This document shows positions 34,831 through 43,526 of a stretch of DNA of 64,000 nt, piece after piece. Origin of the DNA: Hyphomicrobiales bacterium. GTDB taxonomy: Bacteria > Pseudomonadota > Alphaproteobacteria > Rhizobiales > Rhizobiaceae. Under the pieces are notes generated by a model. The model was not told where the DNA came from, ran no database searches, and saw only the letters and a list, made by a program, of their open reading frames with translations. The number at the start of each line of letters is the position of its first letter. Positions within the stretch are counted from its first letter, which is position 1. Both the position numbers and the translations under genes were made by a program. Location of the stretch: contig UBNV01000006.1 of NCBI GenBank assembly GCA_900466945.1, positions 372,001-436,000 on the forward strand, given 5' to 3'.

Positions 34831-35790
34831 ATGAAATCAAATCAGGATGCCAGCCAGGAGCGGTGGTTCCGGCGCAATCGCATGTGGCTCGTCACCGCGG
34901 GGACACTGGTCGTCTATGCGATTTTTCTGCAGGTCGCCTTCGGCATTCCGATACTCGCCGGGCAACTGGCGGCAATCGGCCTTGCGCCCCTCGCGGCTGC
35001 CCTGACGCTTCTGGTCATGACCTATGCGGTCCGCTGCTGGCGGGTCGCTGATTATTTCCCACGCGAGACACAAGGCCAGTTTCGCCGGCTTCTTCGACTG
35101 ACACTGGTCCACAATCTGCTCAATGTCATGTTGCCCCTCCGCTCCGGCGAGGCGAGTTTTCCGCTTTTGATGCGCTCGGAATTCGGCATGCCGCTCGCCC
35201 GCGCCACGGCAGCCCTGCTGGTCATGCGTCTTCTGGATCTGCACGCCTTGATGGCGGCTGCCGGCATAGGGCTGGTGATCGCAAAGGGCTGGGCGCTGTC
35301 GGCCGTTCTCCTGTGGTCGGTTTTCCTGCTTGCGCCCCTCCCGCTGTTCATGCTGAAGGCCACAATCCTCAGATTGGCTCGTCGACTGCCGGCGCGTCTG
35401 CATGCCTTCATCGACGAAATCGAGCTTGGCCTGCCAGCAGGCCCTATCGCCTTCCTGCGGGCCTGGGGCGCCACCCTTCTGAACTGGGGGATCAAGGTCG
35501 TGGTCCTGGCCTGGGTGCTGCGCCTCATGGATGTCACGCCGCTTGCGGCAAGCTTCGGCGGCGCGCTTGGCGGTGAACTGTCCTCCGTCCTTCCGGTCCA
35601 TGCGCCGGGCGGCGTCGGCACCTATCCCGCCGGCATCGTCGCCGGTGCCTTGTCCTTCGGCGCCGATGCATCGCCGGCAAATCTCGCAGCGATCGGCAAG
35701 GCGGCTGTGAATGCACACCTTCTGATCCTGATCTCCGCCTTCGTCGGAACGGGGATTGCCGTTCTGATCGCGCCCTCCAAGCGGTCGTGA
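34831..35790 (+). CDS. YbhN/UPF0104-type membrane protein (lysylphosphatidylglycerol-synthase TM family)
   Basis: Integral membrane protein of 319 residues with about eight helices; the signature LPLRSGEASFPLLMRSEFGM and the PVHAPGGVGTYPAGIVAG segment are diagnostic of the LPG-synthase membrane region without the C-terminal aminoacyltransferase. These are suspected lipid flippases or permeases. It is divergent from the GT2/GT39 pair across 123 bases, so a joint role in lipid-linked sugar modification of the envelope is plausible. ATG 34831 has only a weak ribosome site; the frame is open far upstream. Confidence 0.85.
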   Translation: MKSNQDASQERWFRRNRMWLVTAGTLVVYAIFLQVAFGIPILAGQLAAIGLAPLAAALTLLVMTYAVRCWRVADYFPRETQGQFRRLLRLTLVHNLLNVMLPLRSGEASFPLLMRSEFGMPLARATAALLVMRLLDLHALMAAAGIGLVIAKGWALSAVLLWSVFLLAPLPLFMLKATILRLARRLPARLHAFIDEIELGLPAGPIAFLRAWGATLLNWGIKVVVLAWVLRLMDVTPLAASFGGALGGELSSVLPVHAPGGVGTYPAGIVAGALSFGADASPANLAAIGKAAVNAHLLILISAFVGTGIAVLIAPSKRS

Positions 35791-35812
35791 CCACAGAAGC
35801 GCGGTGCCGCGA

Positions 35813-36697
35813 TCACTCTCGCAGCGCCGAGATCAGCGCGCGCAGCGCCGGCGGCGACTGGCGGCGGCTGGGGTGATAGAGGTGGAGGCCGGGGAAAGGA
35901 ACGCACCAGGCGTCGAGCACCTGGATCAGCCGACCGTCCGCGATCTGGTCTGCTACCTCCTCCTCCATCATGTAGCCGAGAGCGGCGCCGGATCGCACCA
36001 CGGCCGCCATCAGGGGGCCGTCATTGGCGATGAACTGGACGTTGGGGCGGATGTTGAACTCGCGGCCGTCCGCCTCCAGATCCCAAGCCATGATGGCCCC
36101 GGATCTGAGGCGAAAGCCGACGCAGACATGATCCTTGAGATCCGCCGGTGTCCTGGGCGGTGGGAACCGTTCAAAATAGACGGGTGTTCCGACGATGACG
36201 GTTCGAAGGGTAGGCCCGACGGGGACGGCGATCATGTCCTTGTCGACCGACATCTGAAACCGGATGCCGGCATCGAAGCCTTCGGCGACGATATCGGTCA
36301 GGCGATCCTCGACATTGATCTCAACCTTCACCTCGGGATGAGCGAGCAGGAAGTCTGGAATCTTCCGCAGAAGCACGGTCTGCGCCGCATATGTCGATGC
36401 CGTCACCCGCACCGTTCCCGAGACACTGTCACGCCAATTTGCGAGGGATGCCAGACCTTCCTCGATGCTGGCGAGTGCCGGGGAAACAGTCTCGAGCAGG
36501 CGCTCGCCGGCTTCCGTCGGGGCAACGCTGCGGGTGGTGCGCGCAAGCAGCCGCACGTCGAGCCGCGCCTCCAGATTGCGCATGGCATGGCTGAGCGCCG
36601 AGGGCGAAATGCCAAGCTTGGCGGCGGCGCGGGTAAAACTTCTCTCGCGGGCAACGGTGGCAAAGGCGAGCAGATCGTTGAGGTCGTTGCGTTCCAT
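35813..36697 (-). CDS. LysR-family transcriptional regulator
   Basis: 294-residue LTTR with an N-terminal winged helix (DLLAFATVARERSFTRAAAKLGISPSALSHAMRNLEA) and a C-terminal effector domain (from ~90). The sequence is close to the CrgA/PA2758 branch that controls aldo-keto reductases. ATG 36697 is used; the frame is open 36 bases further. It is divergent from the aldo-keto reductase at 36804 with a GGTGCA dyad between, the classic LTTR layout. Confidence 0.92.
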   Translation of the reverse strand: MERNDLNDLLAFATVARERSFTRAAAKLGISPSALSHAMRNLEARLDVRLLARTTRSVAPTEAGERLLETVSPALASIEEGLASLANWRDSVSGTVRVTASTYAAQTVLLRKIPDFLLAHPEVKVEINVEDRLTDIVAEGFDAGIRFQMSVDKDMIAVPVGPTLRTVIVGTPVYFERFPPPRTPADLKDHVCVGFRLRSGAIMAWDLEADGREFNIRPNVQFIANDGPLMAAVVRSGAALGYMMEEEVADQIADGRLIQVLDAWCVPFPGLHLYHPSRRQSPPALRALISALRE

Positions 36698-36726
36698 TCC
36701 TGCAAATTGCTCATAAGCGCATGCAA

Positions 36727-36750
36727 GGTGCAAGCCCTAATGCCTGCACC
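36727..36750. promoter_or_regulatory. candidate LysR operator, GGTGCA-N12-TGCACC
   Basis: A perfect 6-bp inverted repeat with a 12-base spacer in the 106-bp gap between the LysR gene and the aldo-keto reductase gene. It includes a T-N11-A pattern. Role inferred from position. Confidence 0.5.
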
Positions 36751-36803
36751 CGTTCCGCTCTATTTCCTTGTTGCAACGCGAACATGTCCCAAGGAGCAGA
36801 CTT

Positions 36804-37904
36804 ATGAACCTCACGCGATATCGCACACTCGGCCGCTCAGGCCTCGCCGTCAGTCCGCTGGCGCTGGGAACCATGACCTTCGGCGCCGCAGGCTGGGGTG
36901 CCGGCGAAGGCGTTTCCCGCAGCCTCTTCAACGCTTATGTGGAGGCCGGCGGCAATTTCATCGATACCGCCGACATCTATTCCGCGGGTCGCAGTGAAGA
37001 AATGCTCGGACGGTTCATGGTCGAAAGCGGTCTGCGCGACCGGCTCGTGATCGCGACAAAGTCAGGCTTTGCCCGCGGCGCCGGGGCCCCGCATCTCGGC
37101 GGCAATGGCCGAAAGAATATCCGCCAGTCGCTCGATGCTTCCCTCCAACGGCTGAAGACGGATTACATCGACATGTACTGGATGCATGTCTGGGATCGGA
37201 CAACGCCGGTCGAGGAGGTGCTGGAGACGCTGGCCGGTGCCGTCCGCGCCGGGAAAATCCTCCACTACGGCTTTTCCAACACGCCAGCCTGGTACGTCTC
37301 CCGCCTGTCGACCCTGGCCGAGGCGCATGGTCTGCCGAGGCCGACCGGCCTTCAATATGGCTATTCCCTGGTCGATCGCGCAGCCGAGCTGGAACTCCTG
37401 CCCGCCGGTGAACAACTGGGCCTCGGATTGGTGCCCTGGAGCCCGCTTGCCGCAGGTCTTCTGACCGGAAAATACGGTCGGGAAATGCTGGCTGAGGCAG
37501 ATCGCCTGCCGGGACTGCCGGTCGAGGCGGCTGAAGATGAGGCGGGACGATCCGAGGGTCGGCTTGCCGGTGACAATCCCTTCGGCGGCATGCTGTTCAC
37601 CGAGCGCAATTTTGCGATCGTTGATGCGCTTCGCGGCGTGGCGGATGATATCGGGCGGTCGATGGCGGAAGTGGCGCTGGCCTGGGTTGTGCAGCGACCG
37701 GGTGTTTCATCCGTTCTGCTGGGGGCAAGCCGTCCCGAGCAACTGACGCAGAACCTGGCGTCGCTCGACGTGAAGCTGGATGGAGAACACCTGGCAAGGC
37801 TCGAGGCCGCGAGCGCGCTCCCGCTCCTCAATCCCTATTTCATCTTTCAGTTGCCCGTGGAGACGTTCTTCGGCGGACAGAAGGTTCGAGCCTGGCAGGC
37901 CTGA
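36804..37904 (+). CDS. aldo-keto reductase
   Basis: NADPH-dependent TIM-barrel reductase of 366 residues. The AKR catalytic tetrad is visible: Asp and Tyr in IDTADIYS, Lys in IATKSGF, His in YWMHVWD. The cofactor end is SSVLLGASRPEQLTQNL. It reduces aldehydes or ketones. ATG 36804 has AAGGAG eight bases upstream. It is divergent from and probably regulated by the LysR gene. Substrate unknown. Confidence 0.93.
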   Translation: MNLTRYRTLGRSGLAVSPLALGTMTFGAAGWGAGEGVSRSLFNAYVEAGGNFIDTADIYSAGRSEEMLGRFMVESGLRDRLVIATKSGFARGAGAPHLGGNGRKNIRQSLDASLQRLKTDYIDMYWMHVWDRTTPVEEVLETLAGAVRAGKILHYGFSNTPAWYVSRLSTLAEAHGLPRPTGLQYGYSLVDRAAELELLPAGEQLGLGLVPWSPLAAGLLTGKYGREMLAEADRLPGLPVEAAEDEAGRSEGRLAGDNPFGGMLFTERNFAIVDALRGVADDIGRSMAEVALAWVVQRPGVSSVLLGASRPEQLTQNLASLDVKLDGEHLARLEAASALPLLNPYFIFQLPVETFFGGQKVRAWQA

Positions 37905-37911
37905 GCGAAAA

Positions 37912-37933
37912 CGGGCGGCCCATGGGCCGCCCG
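37912..37933 (-). terminator. intrinsic terminator after amn
   Basis: Ten-bp stem CGGGCGGCCC / GGGCCGCCCG with a two-base loop. The minus strand continues TTTTCGC, so it serves the leftward amn gene; it also lies seven bases after the aldo-keto reductase stop. Confidence 0.75.
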
Positions 37934-37944
37934 GCTGACGTCGA

Positions 37945-39447
37945 CTACTGGAACGCCGTCTCGAAAAAGCTTCTGAGCTTGCGCGAATGCAGCGCTTCGG
38001 TTGGCATGGCGCCGAGCTTTTCCAGCGCCCGGATGCCGATCTGCAGATGCTGGCTGACCTGCGTCTTGTAGAATGCCGTCGCCATGCCCGGCAGCTTCAG
38101 CTCACCATGCAGCGGCTTGTCGGAGACGCACAGCAGCGTGCCGTAGGGCACGCGGAAGCGGAAGCCGTTGGCGGCGATGGTCGCCGATTCCATGTCGAGC
38201 GCGATGGCACGCGCCTGGGAGAGGCGTTTCACCGGTCCACGCTGGTCGCGCAGTTCCCAGTTGCGGTTGTCGATGGTGGCGACCGTGCCGGTGCGCATGA
38301 TGCGCTTCAGCTCGAAACCCTCGTAGCCGGTGATTTCCTCTACCGCGTCTTCGAGTGCCAGCTGCACTTCCGACAACGCCGGGATCGGCACCCAGACGGG
38401 CAGATCGTCGTCGAGAACATGGTCCTCGCGCATATAGGCATGCGCCAGCACATAGTCGCCGAGCCGCTGGCTGTTGCGCAAGCCGGCGCAATGGCCGAGC
38501 ATCAGCCAGGCATGCGGGCGCAAGACCGCGATATGGTCGGTGATCGTCTTGGCGTTGGAGGGGCCGACGCCGATATTGACGACCGTGATGCCGCCATGCC
38601 CCTTCTTCTTCAGATGATAGGCCGGCATCTGCGGTAACCGTCCGAGTGCGACACCTTCGGTCGGTTCCGAATGGCCTGATGGCGTGATGATGTTGCCGGG
38701 CTCGACGAAAGCCGTGTATTCGCTGTTCGCGTCCGCCATCAGCTTGCGGGCATAGGCGCAGAACTCGTCCACGTAAAACTGGTAGTTCGTGAACAGCACG
38801 AAGTTCTGGAAATGGGACGCACTCGTCGCAGTATAGTGCGACAGTCGCGCCAGCGAATAGTCGATGCGCTGGGCGGTGAACGGCGCCAGCGGATGCGGCT
38901 CGCCGGGCAAGGGCTCGTATTCGCCATTGGCGATCTCGTCGTCGGTAACCGTGAGATCAGGCGTATCGAAGATATCGCGCAGCTGCATGTCAACGAGGCC
39001 GCCGGCAGACGCCTCGACATGTGCGCCTTCCGCAAAGGCAAAATGGAGCGGGATGGGCGTCGTCGATTCCGACACCGTGATCGGCACCTGGTGGTTGCGC
39101 ATCAGGAGTGCCAGCTGTTCCTTGAGATAATGCCGGAAGAGCTTGGGCCGCGTGATGGTCGTCGTGTAGATGCCGGGCGAGGTGACATGGCCATAGGACA
39201 GGCGGCTGTCGATGTGGCCGAAGCTCGTGGTTTCGATGCTGACCTGCGGATAGAAGGCCCGGTAGCGGCCCTCGATCGCATCACCCTTGGCGAGCCCCGA
39301 AAAGGCTTCGATGAGAAAATTGGTATTGCGCTCGTAAAGCTCCGTCAGCGCATCGACGGCGGCCTTTGCATCGGTAAAGACCTGCGGCGCGAACGGCTCG
39401 GGGCTGATGGAATTTTGGGGCGCGGGGGACAAGATTCGTGTGTTCAT
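37945..39447 (-). CDS. amn: AMP nucleosidase
   Basis: Cytosolic enzyme of 500 residues that splits AMP to adenine and ribose 5-phosphate. The N-terminal regulatory part (about 1-180) is followed by the nucleoside-phosphorylase-like catalytic part: GVGPSNAKTITDHIAVLRPHAWLMLGHCAGLR and ALDMESATIAANGFRFRVPYGTLLCVSDKPLHGE, both diagnostic. The length fits E. coli Amn with a short extension. Start ATG 39447 has no clear Shine-Dalgarno. Monocistronic, terminator downstream. Confidence 0.96.
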   Translation of the reverse strand: MNTRILSPAPQNSISPEPFAPQVFTDAKAAVDALTELYERNTNFLIEAFSGLAKGDAIEGRYRAFYPQVSIETTSFGHIDSRLSYGHVTSPGIYTTTITRPKLFRHYLKEQLALLMRNHQVPITVSESTTPIPLHFAFAEGAHVEASAGGLVDMQLRDIFDTPDLTVTDDEIANGEYEPLPGEPHPLAPFTAQRIDYSLARLSHYTATSASHFQNFVLFTNYQFYVDEFCAYARKLMADANSEYTAFVEPGNIITPSGHSEPTEGVALGRLPQMPAYHLKKKGHGGITVVNIGVGPSNAKTITDHIAVLRPHAWLMLGHCAGLRNSQRLGDYVLAHAYMREDHVLDDDLPVWVPIPALSEVQLALEDAVEEITGYEGFELKRIMRTGTVATIDNRNWELRDQRGPVKRLSQARAIALDMESATIAANGFRFRVPYGTLLCVSDKPLHGELKLPGMATAFYKTQVSQHLQIGIRALEKLGAMPTEALHSRKLRSFFETAFQ

Positions 39448-39552
39448 GGCGCATTATAGGAGACGAAGTCTGACAAGCAAACGACGTCATGGTTCATGCG
39501 TCAGGATTTTTTCCAGGCACGGAATAGGCGGTCGACCGACGCCGGTTACCGA

Positions 39553-39723
39553 TCAGAAGGTCGGGCGGCAGCTGTTGAGGCCAGTCGGGGTACAGCTTGC
39601 CACCATGCCCGAGGACAGGTGCCGAACGCCGGGCTGGTTGTTGACCACGAGCTGGGCGAATATGACGGCGAATACCGCCATGGTCAGCGAAATGATGGTG
39701 AAGCGTCTTGCCAGCGTTCCCAT
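39553..39723 (-). CDS. small secreted or membrane protein, 56 residues
   Basis: A gene hidden below usual ORF length. ATG 39723 has AAAGGAG nine bases upstream. The product starts MGTLARRFTIISLTMAVFAV, one hydrophobic helix at about 8-27, and ends in a Cys/Pro-rich tail (ASCTPTGLNSCRPTF) outside the helix, so a periplasmic tail with a disulfide is possible. Strong ribosome site and clean membrane helix argue it is real. No family recognised. Confidence 0.6.
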   Translation of the reverse strand: MGTLARRFTIISLTMAVFAVIFAQLVVNNQPGVRHLSSGMVASCTPTGLNSCRPTF

Positions 39724-39984
39724 GTCCTAGCTCCTTTCCGATCCGATGGAGGAGTTCTAGCGGGCCGGCGCTGAACGCCGTCTGAGATACCGGTTCATCT
39801 GGCATTCAGAAGGGTTAACCGGAATTCAGTTGCGCCGTAGCGGGGACCTCTTTCCCTTTGCCGGCCTTCCGGCATAATCGAAGACGGCGGGCACCGTCCC
39901 GTCCGTCTTCCCTTCCGGAAATGGCCTCGCAAGTGGTGCACCGCCGCCATCCGATACGCTTCTCCGACAACCATGGTGACAGCC

Positions 39985-40362
39985 ATGAACGACACCACAC
40001 AGGCACCCGTCCGCTTCGGGCGTATCGCTGCCACACTGCCCGTCGCCGACATGGAACGCGCGACCGCATTCTATATTGGCGTGCTCGGCTTCGAGAATGT
40101 CTTCGAAAACGGCGATCCGGTCGGTTTCACCATCCTGGAGAAGGACGGCGCGGAACTGCACCTGACCTTGCAACCGGGGCACAAGGCGCCTGCCTTCAAT
40201 GTAGCGCATATGATGGTCGGAAATGTCGACGCCCTGCATGCGCTGATCCAGCGCCAGGGGCTGCGCATCGTCAAACGGCTCCAGGACAAAGACTACGGCC
40301 TGAGGGCCTTCGTCTTCGAGGATCCGGACGGAAACCGGATCGACGTCGGCCAGCAGATCTGA
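39985..40362 (+). CDS. VOC-family protein (glyoxalase/bleomycin-resistance type)
   Basis: 125-residue vicinal-oxygen-chelate fold protein: AATLPVADMERATAFYIGVLGFE near 14-36, ILEKDGAELHLTL, VFEDPDGNRIDVGQ at the end. It resembles bleomycin-binding proteins, but such proteins have many ligands and I would not call resistance from sequence. ATG 39985 with GGTGA upstream is preferred; ATG 39973 is in frame. A bidirectional terminator follows. Confidence 0.88.
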   Translation: MNDTTQAPVRFGRIAATLPVADMERATAFYIGVLGFENVFENGDPVGFTILEKDGAELHLTLQPGHKAPAFNVAHMMVGNVDALHALIQRQGLRIVKRLQDKDYGLRAFVFEDPDGNRIDVGQQI

Positions 40363-40377
40363 CAGGTCGTTGAACAG

Positions 40378-40414
40378 GAAAGGGGCGCCGGTTGCAGCCG
40401 GCGCCCCTTTCTCA
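40378..40414 (+). terminator. bidirectional terminator
   Basis: Fourteen-bp perfect stem GAAAGGGGCGCCGG / CCGGCGCCCCTTTC, six-base loop, with T residues on either side. It ends both the VOC gene (plus) and the DUF2147 gene (minus). Confidence 0.88.
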
Positions 40415-40432
40415 TCAACTGCGTCGACGGAC

Positions 40433-40768
40433 TTAGAGCCGCGTCCAGGTCTGGCTTTTGCACAGGACCGCCAGCACGCAGCCCTTCATCTTCAGCGAAT
40501 TGCCCGAAACCGTCCCGGATCCCGAATAGGTCTTGTCGTTCTCCGGATCCGTGATTTCGCCCTTGTAGCTGTCGCCGCTGCCGGCCATCTTGCCGATCTG
40601 CTTGCCGTTGTGCTGTCCGCTCTTCAGCGTCACGCAGAAGGCGCCGCCGCAGGGCGCGATCTGGGCGGTCGCACCGGAAGCTGTCTTCCAGTTGCCCTCG
40701 ATGGGTTCGGCGGCCTGTGCCGAGAAGGCCGAAAGCGCGAATGCAGCCGCAATGATGATGGAACGCAT
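40433..40768 (-). CDS. DUF2147 secreted protein
   Basis: 111-residue exported protein with a Sec signal peptide (MRSIIIAAAFALSAFSAQA, cleavage before AEPIEGNW). The mature part matches DUF2147: GNWKTASG, GEITDPENDKTYSG, KGCVLAVLCKSQTW with three to four Cys. Such small beta-barrel-like proteins lie in the periplasm; function unknown. The gene sits behind a promoter (40847-40875) with the same dyad as the ETF-QO promoter. Confidence 0.9.
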   Translation of the reverse strand: MRSIIIAAAFALSAFSAQAAEPIEGNWKTASGATAQIAPCGGAFCVTLKSGQHNGKQIGKMAGSGDSYKGEITDPENDKTYSGSGTVSGNSLKMKGCVLAVLCKSQTWTRL

Positions 40769-41276
40769 GGTCTGATCTCTCCTCCCGAGATGATGATCTT
40801 CTCCCGCAGCCGAACACGGTCCTCTCCGAGCCGGTCAAGCGGTTAAGAAATATCTTACGCACACGTAAAGGTAAAAGCAATCCGCCGCGATTACGGAGCC
40901 GTGGAAAGCTGCCTGAGACTGCAAATGCATGGCTTTTCCAGATTGCCTTCGGAAAACGTGGTGAAAAATCGGTTGATTTGCCAGCATGAAACTTTCGTAA
41001 ATTTCATCCAAAATTCCTTGGGTTGCAGGGGGTGTGATACTTAACGGAATCCGAAGTTTACGAAGCTTTTGTACTTTGTTTTCAGCAAATTAAGGATGCA
41101 TTTTAAGCGAGTTTTGAAGACCGTTTGGCATAGTGAACCCATCAAACGAGCAGGGAAAAACCCCGCCAAACCCGACCGAAGCGAGAATGACCGGACAAAG
41201 AGCCGGCGCCGTTCCGGAAGGGCCCGCAAGGGAAAACAGGGACGCTTTAGAAACTAGGCAAACAGGGACAAAACCA
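40769..41276. other. 508-bp intergenic region, AT-rich
   Basis: Between the DUF2147 gene (left) and the Sel1 gene (right). It holds the dyad promoter at 40847-40875. Bases 40900-41110 are clearly richer in A and T than the surroundings. The frame continuing upstream of the Sel1 start has no ribosome site. No RNA gene is recognised, though a small RNA could fit. Confidence 0.4.
40847..40875 (-). promoter_or_regulatory. second MerR-style promoter with dyad spacer
   Basis: Read on the minus strand: TTTACC, 17-base spacer, TATTTC, with the dyad TTTACGTGTGCGTAAG (plus strand 40854-40869) filling the spacer. The flanks also match the ETF-QO site: AAGAATAT before and GGTCAA or GGTAAA after. It lies 79 bases before the DUF2147 start. 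The shared geometry suggests one MerR-type regulator controls both. Confidence 0.6.
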
Positions 41277-41543
41277 ATGGCACGCTTTGAAATGCACAAT
41301 TCCGAAAATGCCACGATGGGTGGCGAAACCCGGGCCGACGTCTTCCGCGACATGGGCCTGATGTATGCGACCGGCCGCGGTTGCCCGATCGATCTCGTCT
41401 CGGCGCACAAGTGGCTGAACATCGCAGCGATCAAGGGCTGCGACCGCGCTGCCGAGCTGCGCGCCGATCTCGCCCAGACCATGAGCAAGGTCCAACTCGC
41501 CGAGGCGCTTCGTGCCGCCCGCGAATGGATGACCATGCACTGA
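41277..41543 (+). CDS. Sel1-repeat small protein, 88 residues
   Basis: Short Sel1/TPR-like protein: MGLMYATGRGCPIDLVSAHKWLNIAAIKG is one clear Sel1 repeat (~27-55), followed by a helical tail with AEALRAAREWM. ATG 41277 has AGGGA upstream; the open frame to 41133 is not supported. Short Sel1 proteins like this are conserved in Rhizobiales and often act as protein-interaction adaptors. Function unknown. Confidence 0.85.
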   Translation: MARFEMHNSENATMGGETRADVFRDMGLMYATGRGCPIDLVSAHKWLNIAAIKGCDRAAELRADLAQTMSKVQLAEALRAAREWMTMH

Positions 41544-41640
41544 GGAATTCCGGCCGCGACCGCGGCAGGAGAATCACAAGAATAACCCGAGTGGGGAACG
41601 TGGCGGGGACCTTTGGACGGGGCCAGGGCCAACACTTATC

Positions 41641-41680
41641 AAGACCGCGACCGGCAGGAACAAGGCCGGCGCGGTCTTCT
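41641..41680 (+). terminator. probable terminator between Sel1 and HisC-like genes
   Basis: Outer stem AAGACCGC (41641-41648) / GCGGTCTT (41671-41678) with inner ACCGGC / GCCGGC pairing, then CTTCATT. Moderate T run. Confidence 0.6.
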
Positions 41681-41693
41681 TCATTGCGCGACG

Positions 41694-42806
41694 TCAGCGC
41701 AGGCTCGCGAGAACCTTTGGCAGCGCCTCCTCGAACAGGTCGAGATCTGCAGGCAGGCCTGCCGAAACCCGGATGCAGCGGTTGAGCGGCGCGACACCCG
41801 GCATGCGGATGAAGACGCCGTGCTCCATCAGGCCATCGACGATGGCGCGGGCGAAGAGGCCGTCGCGGCCGGTATCAACAGCGACGAAATTGGTCGCCGA
41901 GGGCAGGGGCGTCAGCCCGTTGGCCGTTGCGATCGCCGCGATCCGGTCGCGTGCTGCCTTGATCCGCCCCACGACATCGACGAGATAGTCCTGGTCGGCC
42001 AAAGCTGCGAGTGCGGCCTCCGTCGACAGGCGCGGCATTCCGAAATGATTGCGGATCTTGTCGAAGGCCGAGACGGTCCCGGCCGTTCCGAAGCCGTAGC
42101 CGACGCGGGCACCCGCCAGGCCATAAGCCTTTGAAAAAGTGCGGGTGCGGATGACATTCGGCAGGTCGATCAGGGCATCCGCCCCCGGGATTGAACCTTC
42201 AGGAGCCGTCTCGCTATAGGCCTCATCCAGAATGAGCATCGTGGTCGAGGGCAAGGCGCGGGCAAAGGCGGTGATGCTGCCCGCATCCCACCAGCTGCCC
42301 ATCGGATTGTCGGGATTGGCGAAATAGACGAGTGGTGCTTCTTCTTGCCGGACAAGAGCCAGCAGAGCCTCGAGGTCCTCGCGGTCGTCGCGATAGGGAA
42401 CTGTCACCAGGCGCCCGCCAAGACCGTTGACGTGGAAATTGAAGGTCGGATAGGCGCCGAGCGAGGTGACGACCGGCATGCCGGGCTCGATGACCAGACG
42501 CACGATGAGGCCCAGCAGGTCGTCGATGCCTTCCCCGATGACGAAATTCTCCGGTTTGAGGCCGAGGCGAGCCGCCAGCGCCGCCTTGAGCGCATGATTT
42601 TCCGGATCGTTGTATTTCCAGATCTCGCCCGCCTTCTCAGCGATCGTCGCGAGTACGGAAGGGGCGGGACCAAAGCCGCTTTCATTGGCGCCAATACGGG
42701 CGCGCACGGCAAGACCGCGTTGCCTCTCGATGGCTTCGGGACCGACAAATGGAACGGTTGAGGGAAGGGAGGCGGCAAGGGGTGTGAAGCGGGGAAAAGC
42801 GGTCAT
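41694..42806 (-). CDS. HisC-like PLP aminotransferase
   Basis: Class I/II aminotransferase of 370 residues that resembles histidinol-phosphate aminotransferase: ANESGFGPAPSVLATIA, YPTFNFHVNGLGG, FANPDNPMGSWW, DEAYSET, and the Schiff-base Lys in RTRTFSKAYGLAGARVGYG. No other his genes lie nearby, so it may be a second HisC-like enzyme for another amino acid. ATG 42806 is the family start; the frame open to 43100 runs into the PilZ gene. Weak ribosome site. Confidence 0.88.
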   Translation of the reverse strand: MTAFPRFTPLAASLPSTVPFVGPEAIERQRGLAVRARIGANESGFGPAPSVLATIAEKAGEIWKYNDPENHALKAALAARLGLKPENFVIGEGIDDLLGLIVRLVIEPGMPVVTSLGAYPTFNFHVNGLGGRLVTVPYRDDREDLEALLALVRQEEAPLVYFANPDNPMGSWWDAGSITAFARALPSTTMLILDEAYSETAPEGSIPGADALIDLPNVIRTRTFSKAYGLAGARVGYGFGTAGTVSAFDKIRNHFGMPRLSTEAALAALADQDYLVDVVGRIKAARDRIAAIATANGLTPLPSATNFVAVDTGRDGLFARAIVDGLMEHGVFIRMPGVAPLNRCIRVSAGLPADLDLFEEALPKVLASLR

Positions 42807-42915
42807 TGGGAAGCGGGGTCCGGCGGATCGAGTTCGATCTGCGCACAATAAGAAGCCCAGCTTTGGACGCAAGGCCGGATCCGGCTGGATCGGGCCCTTC
42901 CGACAGGCCTGGTGC

Positions 42916-43332
42916 TCAGCGGCCGAGGCGTGCTCCGTTGCCGTTCTGGAAGGGCTTGACCGGCGTGTTGACCGCTTCGCCGAGCATGAAGTCGGCGCGG
43001 ACGATCCGGTGCAGCATGTGCTCGGAGATCGGGGCGATGAACTTGACCCCGACACGGTTGCCGTTGCGATAGGCTTCGGCACATCCGATCCGGTCGGCAA
43101 GGCCGACGATCTGCAGATAATAATGAGAGGAAAGGCCGATTGAGGTCGTCAGCTCGATCGCAGCACCGCCTTGCGAGATATCCACCACCTCACAGCTGCG
43201 GATCGTGATGCCGGTAAGGCCAGGGCGCACAGACATGATCTTGGCCGGCCGGCGAACATAGAAGCGCTCCCATTTGCGCTCGTACATCTCCGATCGAACT
43301 CCAGCCAGATGCGTCGCATTATCCATCGCCAT
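42916..43332 (-). CDS. PilZ-domain protein
   Basis: 138-residue protein with one PilZ domain: RFYVRRPAKI (basic RxxxR-type loop) at about 23-32, then EVVDISQGGAAIEL (D/NxSxxG motif) near 48. It should bind cyclic di-GMP. ATG 43332 has GGGAGAAG upstream; the longer start 43407 is less likely. It lies 109 bases upstream of the HisC-like gene in the same direction. A paralogue lies at 43527. Confidence 0.85.
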   Translation of the reverse strand: MAMDNATHLAGVRSEMYERKWERFYVRRPAKIMSVRPGLTGITIRSCEVVDISQGGAAIELTTSIGLSSHYYLQIVGLADRIGCAEAYRNGNRVGVKFIAPISEHMLHRIVRADFMLGEAVNTPVKPFQNGNGARLGR

Positions 43333-43526
43333 GACCGGCTTCTCCCAACTCGTCTGCCTTGCACTCTGGATGTGAATATTTGCATTAGCATCAACAAGTT
43401 CGATCAAGTTTTACCAATGTCGAATATTCGATGTCGTGCCGTCCGGGCCTGTCACGGACAGAGAAGCCGGAACCGAATGTACCGGCCGGGCATGTCTGTG
43501 CGATGCCTGAAGGAAGGTCTGATGAA

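Noticed and set aside
39985..40362. Bleomycin resistance gene
   Set aside because: The VOC fold fits but the family is broad; no resistance context is present.
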